Under the pieces are notes generated by a model. The model was given only the letters and a program-made list of their open reading frames with translations. It searched no databases and had not been told where the DNA came from. From Labilithrix sp. (GTDB lineage: Bacteria > Myxococcota_A > Polyangia > Polyangiales > Polyangiaceae): DNA of 49,975 bases. This document shows positions 8,145-16,892 of this stretch, piece by piece. The DNA lies in assembly GCA_028287065.1 (NCBI GenBank), contig JAQBQJ010000189.1, positions 1-49,975 of the forward strand, written 5' to 3'. The position numbers and the translations under genes were made by a program. Numbering within the stretch: position 1 is the first letter of the stretch; every line of letters starts with the position of its first letter.

Positions 8145-9218
8145 ATGAGCATGGCCGGAGCGTACGCCGCCGTCCGCCGTTCGGTCGCGATCACGGGCGC
8201 GATCATGGGCGCGATCGTGTTCGCGATCGTGCTCACGAGCTGCGCGCGCAGAGCGCCGCCCGACATTGCGCCGAGCACGACGACGCTCACGTACGCCCGA
8301 GCCACCCGCGCCGACGTGCCGCCCAAGCCCGAGCTGGCCGTCACCGGGTGGCGCGTCGTTTCGCTCGCGGTCACTCGCGCTCTCGCGACGGACGAAGATC
8401 ACGTCTACTTCGGCGACGAGACCACGCGCGCGCTCTACGACGCGCCGAAGGTAGGCGGTCCACCGGTCGCGATCGGCGTTCCGGCGCCACGCGACATCGC
8501 GTTGGGCCCAGGATCGATCGTCTGGATCGGGGCGCCGGGGAACGTGGTCGTTCGCGCGGCACGCACCGGCGGTCCCGGCGAGGTGATCCGCGATCGAGGG
8601 GACTTCACGGCGATCGCCGCCGAAGGCGCGGACGTGTACGTCGCCGAGCTCACCGGGAAAGCGGGGACGCTGACACGCATCACGGGACCGACCGCGACAC
8701 AGGTGGCGGTCTTCGACTCGCCACCGCGGGCGATCGTCATGGACGCAACGGATGTCTTCGTCCAGACCTCGCGCACGATCGTCCGTGTCACGCGAGCAAC
8801 GGGGGACGTTGCCGTGGTCCTGGCGGGGGCCGCGCTGTCGCGGCTCGCACTCGATGCCGAGGCCGTCTACACGACCGACGTGAGGGGCCCGTCGCGGGCG
8901 CTGGTACGCGTTCCACGAGCCGGCGGGTATGGCGCCGTCATCGAACGCGCCGTCCGGGATGCGCCGATCGCGGTGCTCGGCGGCGAGGCCTTCTACTTGA
9001 AGGACGATCTGCCGATGCTCAGGCGCGTTTCGGCTCGTGGCGGTGCCTCGACCATCGTCGCGAGCGCGCCCGAGCTCGAAAGGGTCAGCGCGATGGTCAT
9101 CGACGAGAGCGGGATCTTCGTGGGGTCGGAGAGCGCGCCGCAGCCGGGACGAGGCGACGTCGTCGGCGGCGCCGTGATCGCGATGCCCGTCGTTCCTTTG
9201 CCGCGAGCGCCGCCGTGA
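8145..9218 (+). CDS. Lipoprotein with predicted beta-propeller repeats
   Basis: A 357-residue exported lipoprotein. The hydrophobic signal ends in VLTSC, giving the lipidated Cys at about residue 30. The rest consists of repeating strand blocks of about 40-45 residues (for example VYFGDETTRALYDAPKVGG, then IVWIGAPGNVVVRAARTGG, then DVYVAEL, then DVFVQTSRTIVRVTRATG). This is the pattern of the DUF5050/NHL-like propellers common in myxobacterial surface lipoproteins. Such propellers usually bind ligands or other proteins and no catalytic motif is visible. A second ATG six bases downstream could also serve as start. Confidence 0.65.
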   Translation: MSMAGAYAAVRRSVAITGAIMGAIVFAIVLTSCARRAPPDIAPSTTTLTYARATRADVPPKPELAVTGWRVVSLAVTRALATDEDHVYFGDETTRALYDAPKVGGPPVAIGVPAPRDIALGPGSIVWIGAPGNVVVRAARTGGPGEVIRDRGDFTAIAAEGADVYVAELTGKAGTLTRITGPTATQVAVFDSPPRAIVMDATDVFVQTSRTIVRVTRATGDVAVVLAGAALSRLALDAEAVYTTDVRGPSRALVRVPRAGGYGAVIERAVRDAPIAVLGGEAFYLKDDLPMLRRVSARGGASTIVASAPELERVSAMVIDESGIFVGSESAPQPGRGDVVGGAVIAMPVVPLPRAPP

Positions 9219-9288
9219 ATTCGATCGACCAAGCTCGACGCTGAGGCACACGGCGCCTCGGTGGCCCGTCGTCTGCATCGCGACGGTC

Positions 9289-9837
9289 ATGGCCTGCGTG
9301 CTCGATCGCTTCCGTCGGCGGCTCGAGATCGTGGTCCGTCATTGCGAGGCGAGCGACCTTCCTGCGCTCGAGTGGTTCGGATCGTTCTCGCCGCATCGCG
9401 GGTTCATGGAAGAGCAGTTCGTGCGGCATGGCCGTGGCGAGAACGTCATGTTGGTCGCCGATCATGCAGGATTCCCGGTGGGCCAGGTCTGGATCGATCT
9501 CGTCACGCAAGCCGGCGAAGGCATCGCGACGATCTGGGCGCTGCGGGTCATCGCGTCGCTGCAGCGACTCGGCATCGGCATGCGACTGCTCGCGGCGGGC
9601 GAAGGCGTGGCGAGGGCCGCAGGGTTCGATGCCGCGGAGATCGGCGTCGAGCACGACAACCCTGGCGTGCGCAACTGGTACGAGCGCATCGGCTATCGCT
9701 TCGTCCGCGATGAGGTGATCGAGCAGACGTACCGCTCCGCCGACGGCGACGTATCGCAACGCATCTTCGATCAAGCGATCCTGCGAAAGTCGCTCCGCGC
9801 GGCCGTGCCGTCCGGCCTCACGCCGACGCGTTCGTAG
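9289..9837 (+). CDS. GNAT family N-acetyltransferase
   Basis: A 182-residue GCN5-related acetyltransferase that would move an acetyl group from acetyl-CoA to an amine. The order of elements fits the fold: an N-terminal strand (IVVRHCEASDLPALEWF), a central strand pair (VMLVADHAGFPVGQVWIDL), the acetyl-CoA pyrophosphate loop (LRVIASLQRLGIGMRLL, motif Q/RxxGxG), and the NPGVRNWYERIGYRFV block typical of helix 4 and the final strands. The substrate is unknown. Its last 67 bases overlap the 3' end of the minus-strand gene that follows, so the two genes converge with shared coding DNA. Confidence 0.78.
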   Translation: MACVLDRFRRRLEIVVRHCEASDLPALEWFGSFSPHRGFMEEQFVRHGRGENVMLVADHAGFPVGQVWIDLVTQAGEGIATIWALRVIASLQRLGIGMRLLAAGEGVARAAGFDAAEIGVEHDNPGVRNWYERIGYRFVRDEVIEQTYRSADGDVSQRIFDQAILRKSLRAAVPSGLTPTRS

Positions 9838-10616
9838 AGGTCGCGGCGATGGCGGTCCCAGTGGTCTCGCACGTGGAACGACGCGGGACGACCGTCGAGC
9901 TCCCAGCCGAGGTCGCGCGCATTCAGTCCGCAGAAATGCGCGCCGCATCGTCCGAGGTCGGGGAGGTGAGGTGGGAACGGTGAGCAGATCGTCACGTCCG
10001 CGAGCGTCACCACCTCCGCCGGCTCGGCACGCGTGACCGCAGCGACCTGCATGCCCTGCTCGTCGAGCTCCGACGTGAGCATGCTGCCCTGCGCGCTGAG
10101 CACGGCGACGAGCGCGTTCTCGAGATCGAAGCCGGGCGGCAGGCCGCGGATGCCTGCGTTCCTCGGGGCGTCTCCGCACATCGCGGCGAACTTGCCGAAG
10201 CACGCTCGAACGTCCTCCGCGAGGACGCAGCACCGTGCGCGCGTGTCGATCCAGCGACGGATCGGATCGGGGATCGCCCAGAGGATGCAGTCGTTGTCGA
10301 GCGACAGCTCGTAGCGATCGTCGAAGAGCCGTAGCGGTGCGAGCTTCCACGCCGCGCCCTGCGCCATGCCTTTGTCGAGCAGACGCTGCAGCGACGCAGG
10401 TAGCTCGCTCGTGACCTCGTGCCAGGTGCACGCGGACGGCAGCTCGCCGGTGCGAGCCTTCGCGGCCGAGAGCGGCACGGTATTGAGGCAGATCGCGTAG
10501 GCCGCGGCATCGCCGAACGCGCGGTAGGCACCCCACACGGAGAGGCGTAGCGCTTCGAATCCCTCGTCGCTGACGTCGCCGATCGTCCAGCGGATGCCGA
10601 TCGCGTTCTCGACCAT
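9771..10616 (-). CDS. Hypothetical protein, possible GT-A-type glycosyltransferase
   Basis: A 281-residue soluble protein with no signal peptide. It starts at an ATG preceded by AGGGGTG. Near the middle it has YELSLDNDCILW, an acidic DND triplet flanked by hydrophobic strands that looks like the metal and nucleotide-sugar-binding DXD motif of GT-A glycosyltransferases. Seven cysteines are present. It starts 15 bases after the GT4-acetyltransferase gene on the same strand, which supports a role in sugar transfer, but I do not recognise the family and the role is inference. Confidence 0.55.
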   Translation of the reverse strand: MVENAIGIRWTIGDVSDEGFEALRLSVWGAYRAFGDAAAYAICLNTVPLSAAKARTGELPSACTWHEVTSELPASLQRLLDKGMAQGAAWKLAPLRLFDDRYELSLDNDCILWAIPDPIRRWIDTRARCCVLAEDVRACFGKFAAMCGDAPRNAGIRGLPPGFDLENALVAVLSAQGSMLTSELDEQGMQVAAVTRAEPAEVVTLADVTICSPFPPHLPDLGRCGAHFCGLNARDLGWELDGRPASFHVRDHWDRHRRDLYERVGVRPDGTAARSDFRRIA

Positions 10617-10631
10617 GTTCGCACCCCTGAT

Positions 10632-12719
10632 CTACGCGAGCTGCAATTCGTGGTCCTCGCGCGGGCGGAGCGCTCGCGCACGGGTCCAGCGATCGCGTGC
10701 ACCGAAGCGGTACTTGTACGGCTCCGCGCCGCGCAGGAAGTCGAACTCTGCGAGGCCTTCGTCGCGCGCGCGGTCGATGGCATGCGCGATCAGGATCGTG
10801 CCGGGGCTGATCGCCTCGACCTGCGGATCGAAGCCTGCGATGTAGTGGTATGCGGCCCACTCGTCACGGAGTACCAGCATCGCTGCGACGCGGCGCTCGC
10901 CGATGCGGAGCCCATACAGGCGCGCGAGCCCTGCGGCCGACATCGCCGTGACCGCGGCTCGCTGGAACACCTGCACATCGGAGCTCGCGAGCACTCCCGT
11001 CTCCCCGCGCGCGCTCCAGCGTGCGCCGTGCAGCTCGAACAGGACGTCCAGCCACTCCTCGGAGGTGTCCGGCGTCGACTCGCACACCTCGACCGGGCCC
11101 ACGCGCTCGGCGCGGCGCCGGTAGTAGCGAACCTTCTCGCGCATGGCGCGCGGGAGAGGATCGACGCCGGACACGAGGCGAACCGTCGGGCATGCTCCCC
11201 GCGGGAGCGTCTCGTCGCCACCTGCATCGGCGTTCGCGCAGCCGAGCAAGGGCGAGGCCTCGCGGAGCTGATCCAAAAAGACGCTGTCGCGAGGTCCGCA
11301 CCTGGCGCGGAGAGCCTCGAGGATCGTCCTCGTGATCTCCGCTGCGCCTGCCGGATGAACGAGCACGTCGAGGTAGTCGCTCACGCCGTCGCCGAGGAGC
11401 GTCGTCGCGGTGCCGTCCGGGCGCGGACGGGTGCAGAGCGGCGCGAGCCCGACCAGCGCGCCGGCTCTTCGCACCGCGATCGCCCACGGCTCGGCGCCGG
11501 AAGGTGGACCGCAAAACGCATCGGCATAGGCAAGCAACCACTCGGCGCGCTGAAACGGCGAGGCGCTCGCGGAGGTCCGCCACAGCGCCGACCATTCGGG
11601 CGCCGTCGCAGCGAGCGCAGGCGCGCCGCGGATCTCGTCGACGACCAGGGGCGGAGGCGCATGCACGTGCGCGGAAGCGGCCGGCGCTCCGGCGAGCCGT
11701 TCGTAGGCGCCGAGATAGCTTGCCGCCATGCGGTCAGCGCTGAAGCGAGTCACGGCGGCGCGACGGCATGCCTCCGGCGAGATGTCCGAGGCCTTCGCGA
11801 TCGCGGCTGCCATCGCGTGCACGTCGGCGACGACGTACCCCGTCGTCCCTTCTTCGACGATCTCCGGCAGCGCTCCGGCCGCGAAGGCGATGACGGGCGT
11901 CCCGCTCGCGAATGCCTCCATGGCCACGAGTGAGCTCGTCTCCGGCGCGAGACTCGGCACGAGGAGCGCGCGCGCAGCCGCGAGCAGCTCGCGCTTCCGC
12001 TCGAAGCCGACGGGGCCGATCCAGCGGTGGGGCGGCTTCAGATGTCGTGCGACGAGCTCCGCGAAGTACTCGCGATGCGTCGGCCACGCGGAGACCTCTC
12101 CCGCGATCACGAGCGGAACGCCGGCTTCGTCGGCGGCCTCGAGCGCCTCGCGGATGCCTTTCTCCTGGCAGATCCGCGCCAGGACCAGGCAATAGTCGGC
12201 CTTCTGCGACTGCGCATCGAAGGCCGCGGCGTTCACGCCGTTCTCGATGATGTCCGCGTCGAGCACCCACGCGGGAAGCGCCGTGTGCTGGGATCGCGAC
12301 ACGCAGCAGAGGTGCGTGCCCGGCCGTGCCTGCGCGAGAGCCTCGCGGGCGTACCACCGCGGCGGCAGGTGCAACGTGACCAGCACGGGCGGGCCCGGCT
12401 TCGGCATGTAGCGATCGAAGTCGATCCCGTGCATGTGGACGACGTCGACGGGCTCGGACTCGATCACGCGCGCCGTCGCCTCGATGACGGCAGCATGCGC
12501 GCGAACCACGGCGCCGACGTCGATCACGTCGTCGCCGCCACGGATGGGAACGAGCCGTCCGGCGACGCGCGAATCGTCGCGAGCGACGACGATCGAACGA
12601 TGGCCGGCGCGCACGATCGCGGCGTCCACGGCGCAGAGGATCTGCTCCGCACCGCCGACGCTGTCGGGGCTCACGGATGAAAATGGATAGGCGATGGAAA
12701 GGATCGTCAGCGGCCGCAT
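10632..12719 (-). CDS. GT4 glycosyltransferase fused to a FemAB/CelD-like GNAT acetyltransferase
   Basis: A 695-residue two-domain enzyme. Residues about 1-345 are a GT-B glycosyltransferase of family 4: an N-terminal glycine-rich acceptor half (SVGGAEQ), and a donor half with the family EX7E region (PETSSLVAMEAFASGTPVIA, then GALPEIVEEGTTGYVV). Residues about 360-690 match the Acetyltransf_6 (CelD/BcsL-like) group, with the helix MREKVRYYRRRAERVG and the C-terminal block GTILIAHAIDRARDEGLAEFDFLRGAEPYKYRFG. Together they suggest transfer of a sugar and then acyl or aminoacyl decoration of the same glycan. The ATG at 12719 starts exactly before the first strand; the longer open frame upstream is not protein-like. 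Confidence 0.75.
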   Translation of the reverse strand: MRPLTILSIAYPFSSVSPDSVGGAEQILCAVDAAIVRAGHRSIVVARDDSRVAGRLVPIRGGDDVIDVGAVVRAHAAVIEATARVIESEPVDVVHMHGIDFDRYMPKPGPPVLVTLHLPPRWYAREALAQARPGTHLCCVSRSQHTALPAWVLDADIIENGVNAAAFDAQSQKADYCLVLARICQEKGIREALEAADEAGVPLVIAGEVSAWPTHREYFAELVARHLKPPHRWIGPVGFERKRELLAAARALLVPSLAPETSSLVAMEAFASGTPVIAFAAGALPEIVEEGTTGYVVADVHAMAAAIAKASDISPEACRRAAVTRFSADRMAASYLGAYERLAGAPAASAHVHAPPPLVVDEIRGAPALAATAPEWSALWRTSASASPFQRAEWLLAYADAFCGPPSGAEPWAIAVRRAGALVGLAPLCTRPRPDGTATTLLGDGVSDYLDVLVHPAGAAEITRTILEALRARCGPRDSVFLDQLREASPLLGCANADAGGDETLPRGACPTVRLVSGVDPLPRAMREKVRYYRRRAERVGPVEVCESTPDTSEEWLDVLFELHGARWSARGETGVLASSDVQVFQRAAVTAMSAAGLARLYGLRIGERRVAAMLVLRDEWAAYHYIAGFDPQVEAISPGTILIAHAIDRARDEGLAEFDFLRGAEPYKYRFGARDRWTRARALRPREDHELQLA

Positions 12720-12854
12720 CGTCGGGGCCGCGATGCAATTCGGCGACCAGCGCACGCGACGAAGCGTATGGGGACGAGCACGGGTTGCTTGTAGAATGCA
12801 GCAATCCGTTCGACCTGGACCGAAGCTTGGCATGCTTCGCGCTACCGGGCGGGC
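12720..12854. promoter_or_regulatory. Divergent intergenic region
   Basis: These 135 bases separate the outward-reading glycosyltransferase and ferritin-like genes. A possible -10 element TAGAAT lies near 12792, but the hexamer at the proper -35 distance is poor, so no promoter is called with confidence. The composition is less GC-rich than the flanking genes, as expected for a regulatory gap. Confidence 0.3.
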
Positions 12855-13505
12855 ATGGCAGCTCCGAAATACGTCCGCGACAACCTGGTCAGTATCCTTG
12901 CCGAGCGGGCGACGTTCGAGCGCTCCGCCGTGATGCTGTACGACGCTCTGCTCGGTGTCGTCGAGGACGTCGAGCATCCGCTCCTCGTGTCGTCGATGGG
13001 CGACATGCGGCGCCACCGCGACGAGGAAGAGCAGCACGCGATCTGGACCGAGGGCCTCCTCGAGAAGCTCGGCGGCCGTCCCGATCGCGGCTTGAGCGAC
13101 GCTGCGACGCGTGAGGCCCGTGCGGAGCTGCAGATCATCGAGCGAGCGAGCCGGTCCGGCGCGCTCATGCCGACGTTCCACGCGATGCTCGCGTCCGAGC
13201 TGATGGACGTGGACGGTTGGGTGCTGCTGTTGCGCATTGCAAACGAGGTGGACGACCGCCCCGCGATCAAAGAGCTCGAGGAGGTGATCGCGCGCGAGAA
13301 CGAGCACCTCGCGCTCGTGCGAGAGCTGATCTTCGTGCTCAGCCGCGAGAGCGTCTCGTTCGAGGCGGCGACCGGCAACGGCGCGCGGCGCGGGCGGACG
13401 GAGCAGCGCCGCCGGGAGATCGTCGCTGCCGCACGCGCCGCACGCGCGCAACGTGGGCGTGGACGTGGAGGGTACGGCTCGGAAGCGCGCGGCCGCCACG
13501 CCTGA
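12855..13505 (+). CDS. Ferritin-like diiron protein with basic Arg/Gly tail
   Basis: A 216-residue all-helical protein. The four-helix bundle carries a full diiron ligand set: Glu22, Glu58-x-x-His61, Glu115 and Glu148-x-x-His151, the E, EXXH, E, EXXH order of ferritin-like carboxylate proteins. It may store iron or detoxify peroxide. Residues about 172-216 form an Arg/Gly/Ala-rich basic tail ending in repeated RG steps, unusual for this fold and suggestive of binding nucleic acid, as the Dps tail does. The gene stands alone, diverging from the glycosyltransferase and converging with the 88-residue gene. Confidence 0.7.
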   Translation: MAAPKYVRDNLVSILAERATFERSAVMLYDALLGVVEDVEHPLLVSSMGDMRRHRDEEEQHAIWTEGLLEKLGGRPDRGLSDAATREARAELQIIERASRSGALMPTFHAMLASELMDVDGWVLLLRIANEVDDRPAIKELEEVIARENEHLALVRELIFVLSRESVSFEAATGNGARRGRTEQRRREIVAAARAARAQRGRGRGGYGSEARGRHA

Positions 13506-13545
13506 CGGTGACGACCGCGCCCCGAAGCCTCGACGACCCGCTCGT

Positions 13546-13812
13546 TCAGCGTGCGAGGGTCCGCACGATCTTCGCCCACGTCGCGTCGGACACGGCGCTG
13601 CGCGGAAGCACGTCGTGCGGGTTGATGCGCGTAGCGGCCTGTACCTTCTGGATGCCTGCGCCTGGGTTCTCGAGATCGACGTACTCTTCGCCCTCGCGGA
13701 GGCGACCTTCGTCCTCGGCGCGGCTGACCTTCGCGACCTCGTCGTCCGTGAGCAGGTTGATGATCGCTTCGCGCGTGATGATTCGTGACCGCTTCTCCGG
13801 AGTAGGATGCAT
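13546..13812 (-). CDS. Small conserved-looking soluble protein of unknown function
   Basis: An 88-residue protein without signal or membrane segment. The N-terminal half is charged and helical (RSRIITREAIINLLTDDEVAKVSRAED). The centre carries an EEYVDLENPGAGIQKV block and the C-terminus another short helix. The ATG at 13812 is the natural start, since the longer open frame upstream runs antisense through mlaE. Its composition and balanced reading support a real gene; I do not know its family. Confidence 0.55.
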   Translation of the reverse strand: MHPTPEKRSRIITREAIINLLTDDEVAKVSRAEDEGRLREGEEYVDLENPGAGIQKVQAATRINPHDVLPRSAVSDATWAKIVRTLAR

Positions 13813-13902
13813 GAGAGACCTCCGCCGACGAACCTTCGGTCGCCGGATGCTCCTCGCAATCGGCATCGCGCCGCGGCGAGCACGTGACCGCGCCGATGGC
13901 CC

Positions 13903-15084
13903 GTGCCGTGCTTGGGGGGCGTGGCTCCGAGCGCCGGACACTTCGACGACGCCGCGACGACGACGCGCGCGCCGTCGCGCAGCGCGTTTCGCATCGAGCG
14001 CGAGCGGGACGTAATTCGCCTCACGGGCGATCTGCGCCTCGCGCACGCCGCCCCGCTGTGGCGTCAGCTCTGCGCGGCGACACGCGACGTGAGCGGTGCG
14101 ATCGCGTTCGATCTTTCGCAAGCCGATGCGATCGACGGGTCGACGATCTCGCTGCTGATGGACCTCCGCGCCGAGCTCGTCGCACGAGGCGTGCACGCGG
14201 AGATCACCGCGGCTCCCGAGGCGTTCCGGCCCCTCCTCCGCATCTACACCGCGCATCCGCCGCCGCCGCGCGACGGGCGCAGCGCGCGCAGGCATCCGAT
14301 CGAGCACCTCCGCGATCTGGCGAGAGGCGCGCGCGCGGAGATCACGAATGCCCTCGATTTCCTGGGCAACATGGGGGTGGCGCTCGCCGCGATCGTGCGT
14401 GACCCGCGGCTCGGATACTGGAAGAGCGTCCCGTCGCACGCGGAGCACGCGGGCGCCGATGCGCTGCCGATCGTGCTCCTCATCAACGCGCTCGTGGGCT
14501 TCGCGATGGCCTTCCAGTCCGCGAAGCAGCTCCAGCTCTACGGCGCCAACCTGTACGTCGCCGATCTCGTGGGCATCTCGATGACCCGCGAGCTCGCTCC
14601 GCTGATGACCGCGATCGTCATCTGCGGCCGCTCCGGCGCGGGCTACGCGGCCGAGATCGGGACGATGAAGATCAACGAGGAGATCGACGCGCTGCAAACG
14701 CTCGGTCTGCGGCCGTACAACTGGCTCGTCGTTCCGCGCGGCGTCGCGATGCTGTTCGTCTTGCCGGTGCTCACGGTCATGGCGGACTTCGTGGGCGTGT
14801 TCGGCGGGATGATCGTCGCGGTCACCGACCTCGACATCACGCCGGTCGGCTACCTCATCGAGACTCAGCTCTCCGTGCGCCCGTGGGATGTCGCGACCGG
14901 GCTGATCAAGAGCGTCGTCTTCTCCGTCGCGATCGTCGGGATCGCTTGCCAGCAAGGCTTTGCGACGTCGGGCGGAGCGGAGAGCGTGGGCCGCCGCACC
15001 ACGTCGACGGTCGTCACCTCGCTGTTCGTCCTCGTGTTCCTCGACTCCGTCCTCACCGTCATCTTCCGGATCTTCCACGTGTGA
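13903..15084 (+). CDS. mlaE: MlaE-type lipid ABC transporter permease with N-terminal STAS domain
   Basis: A 393-residue inner-membrane permease of the Mla phospholipid transporter. Residues about 25-125 form a STAS domain ([20 protein letters not shown], then [22 protein letters not shown]). In Mla systems of enteric bacteria this is a separate subunit, MlaB, so here the two are fused, as in many Deltaproteobacteria. The remainder is the MlaE permease with five or six helices, including the conserved [15 protein letters not shown] cytoplasmic loop that meets the ATPase. It opens a three-gene unit with the ATPase and the MCE protein. GTG at 13903 is the likely start; the N-terminus is not certain. 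Confidence 0.88.
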   Translation: MPCLGGVAPSAGHFDDAATTTRAPSRSAFRIERERDVIRLTGDLRLAHAAPLWRQLCAATRDVSGAIAFDLSQADAIDGSTISLLMDLRAELVARGVHAEITAAPEAFRPLLRIYTAHPPPPRDGRSARRHPIEHLRDLARGARAEITNALDFLGNMGVALAAIVRDPRLGYWKSVPSHAEHAGADALPIVLLINALVGFAMAFQSAKQLQLYGANLYVADLVGISMTRELAPLMTAIVICGRSGAGYAAEIGTMKINEEIDALQTLGLRPYNWLVVPRGVAMLFVLPVLTVMADFVGVFGGMIVAVTDLDITPVGYLIETQLSVRPWDVATGLIKSVVFSVAIVGIACQQGFATSGGAESVGRRTTSTVVTSLFVLVFLDSVLTVIFRIFHV

Positions 15085-15086
15085 TC

Positions 15087-15833
15087 ATGCAGTCGAACGG
15101 CCGCCCCATCGTCGTCGTGAAGGACCTCACCATCGGCTGGGACGGCGTCGTCTTGCAGGAGCACGTGTCCTTCGAGGTCCGTCGCGGCGAGATCTTCGGG
15201 ATCCTCGGCGGCAGCGGCAGCGGGAAGACGACGCTCCTGCGATACCTGGTCGGCCTCGCACAGCCGGAGGCCGGGACGATCGACATCGACGGGCGCGGCG
15301 CCCCCGACCTCGTCTCGGGGCTGCCGCCGTTCGGCGTCATGTTCCAGGGCGGCGCGCTGTTCGGATCGATGACGGCGCGCGAGAACGTCGCGCTCCCTCT
15401 CGAGGAGTGGACGGAGCTCCCGGCGCGCGCCATCTCGGCCATCGCCGGCACGAAGCTTCGTCTCGTCGGCCTCGAGGGCGCCGAGGAGAAGCTGCCGTCC
15501 GAGCTCTCCGGCGGAATGAAGAAGCGCGCGGCGATCGCGCGAGCGCTCGCTCTCGAGCCCGAGCTCGTGTTCCTCGACGAGCCCTCGGCCGGGCTCGACC
15601 CGGAGCTCGGCGTCGAGATCGACGCGCTGATCAAGACACTCAACGAGACCCTCGGCCTCACCGTCGTCCTCGTCACTCACGAGCTCGCGAGCGTGTACCG
15701 CATCGCGGATCGCGTGATCATGCTCGGTCGCGACGAGAAGCGCATCATCGCTGCCGGCGATCCCCGCGAGCTGCGTGACAGCCAGGATCCTCGCGTGAGC
15801 AGCTTCTTCCACCCCAAGCTCGAGGAGCCGTGA
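15087..15833 (+). CDS. mlaF: MlaF-type lipid ABC transporter ATP-binding protein
   Basis: A 248-residue ABC ATPase that powers lipid movement by MlaE. All motifs are present: Walker [10 protein letters not shown] (41-49), Q-loop Gln87, signature [15 protein letters not shown] (from 140), Walker B LVFLDE (160-165), D-loop SAGLDP and switch His198. The LSGGMKKR form is characteristic of the MlaF/Ttg2A group. ATG at 15087 lies two bases after the mlaE stop, and the mlaF stop overlaps the mlaD start, so the three subunits are made in step. Confidence 0.9.
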   Translation: MQSNGRPIVVVKDLTIGWDGVVLQEHVSFEVRRGEIFGILGGSGSGKTTLLRYLVGLAQPEAGTIDIDGRGAPDLVSGLPPFGVMFQGGALFGSMTARENVALPLEEWTELPARAISAIAGTKLRLVGLEGAEEKLPSELSGGMKKRAAIARALALEPELVFLDEPSAGLDPELGVEIDALIKTLNETLGLTVVLVTHELASVYRIADRVIMLGRDEKRIIAAGDPRELRDSQDPRVSSFFHPKLEEP

Positions 15834-16765
15834 TGGTCGCAAAGACGCACTACGCGAAGCTCGGCATTTTCGTCGTACTGGGTGCGATCGCCGTCGTCGG
15901 CATCGTGCTCGTCTTCGGAGCCATCAGCTTCGAGAAGACGGCGAAGTACCACACGTTCTTCGACGAATCCGTGCAGGGGCTGGAGCTCGGGGCACCGGTG
16001 AAGCTGCGCGGCGTGACGATCGGACACGTCTCGCAGATCGCGGTCGCCCAGGACCACGAGCACATCGACGTCGTCAGCGAGGTCGGCATGGCGGGCGACC
16101 GTCAGCTCCGCTCGCCGGTCGCGCCGAAGCTGCGCGCGCAGCTCTCGACGCAGGGAATCACGGGCGTGAAGTTCCTCTCGGTCGACGTCTTCGATCCGGC
16201 GACGCACCCGCCGCCGCCGCTGCCCTTCCCGCCGCCGGAGAACTACATTCCTGCCACGCCGAGCACGCTGAAGAACCTCGAGGACATCGCCGCGACCACG
16301 CTGGCGCGCCTGCCGGACGTGATGAACGCGGTGATGCAGATCACGGCGCGCGTGGATCGGCTGCTCGCGACGCTCGAGCGCGACGACGTCGGCTCCGAGG
16401 CGGTGATCACGCTGAGGCACGCCAACGACGTCTTGCGCGCGATGCAGACCACGTTCGTGCGGCTCGACCGCGTCGACCTCGGCGAGAAGGCCGCGGGGAC
16501 GCTCGACGAGCTGCACGGCGCGGCGACGAAGCTGAACGGCGTGCTCGACCAGCTCGACGGCGACACCGGACTGCTCGCGTCCGCGACGCGCGCGACCGAA
16601 GCGTTCGGCGCCATCGGACGGAGCGGGCAGCGGACGCAGCGGGACCTCGATGGAGCGCTGCGCGACGTGAGCGACGCCGCCGATGCGATTCGCTCGCTCG
16701 CGAGGGCCATCGAGCGCGATCCGGACATGCTCCTGAAGGGCAAGTCAGGGCCGAAGACGAGGTGA
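15833..16765 (+). CDS. mlaD: MCE/MlaD-family substrate-binding protein of the lipid transporter
   Basis: A 310-residue inner-membrane-anchored periplasmic protein that forms the hexameric lipid channel of Mla systems. It has one N-terminal helix (about residues 10-32), then an MCE domain (about 40-120) with the diagnostic VQGLELGAPVKLRGVTIGHV block. A proline-rich loop (PPPPLPFPPPENYIP, about 125-140) and a long helical tail follow. Helical tails of this kind form the needle or coiled-coil barrel in PqiB- and LetB-like members. The ATG at 15833 shares one base with the mlaF stop (TGATG); a GTG three bases upstream is the alternative. Confidence 0.87.
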   Translation: MVAKTHYAKLGIFVVLGAIAVVGIVLVFGAISFEKTAKYHTFFDESVQGLELGAPVKLRGVTIGHVSQIAVAQDHEHIDVVSEVGMAGDRQLRSPVAPKLRAQLSTQGITGVKFLSVDVFDPATHPPPPLPFPPPENYIPATPSTLKNLEDIAATTLARLPDVMNAVMQITARVDRLLATLERDDVGSEAVITLRHANDVLRAMQTTFVRLDRVDLGEKAAGTLDELHGAATKLNGVLDQLDGDTGLLASATRATEAFGAIGRSGQRTQRDLDGALRDVSDAADAIRSLARAIERDPDMLLKGKSGPKTR

Positions 16766-16892
16766 AGCGCGCGCCGCCCCGCGACGCGACGACGCGCGAT
16801 CGTGGGTCGTGACGTACGCGCGTGCCTCGCGGAGATCTGCCGCTTCGACAGGCGAGCGTCGCGGCCTTAAGGTCTCGCGACACCCGCAGTCC

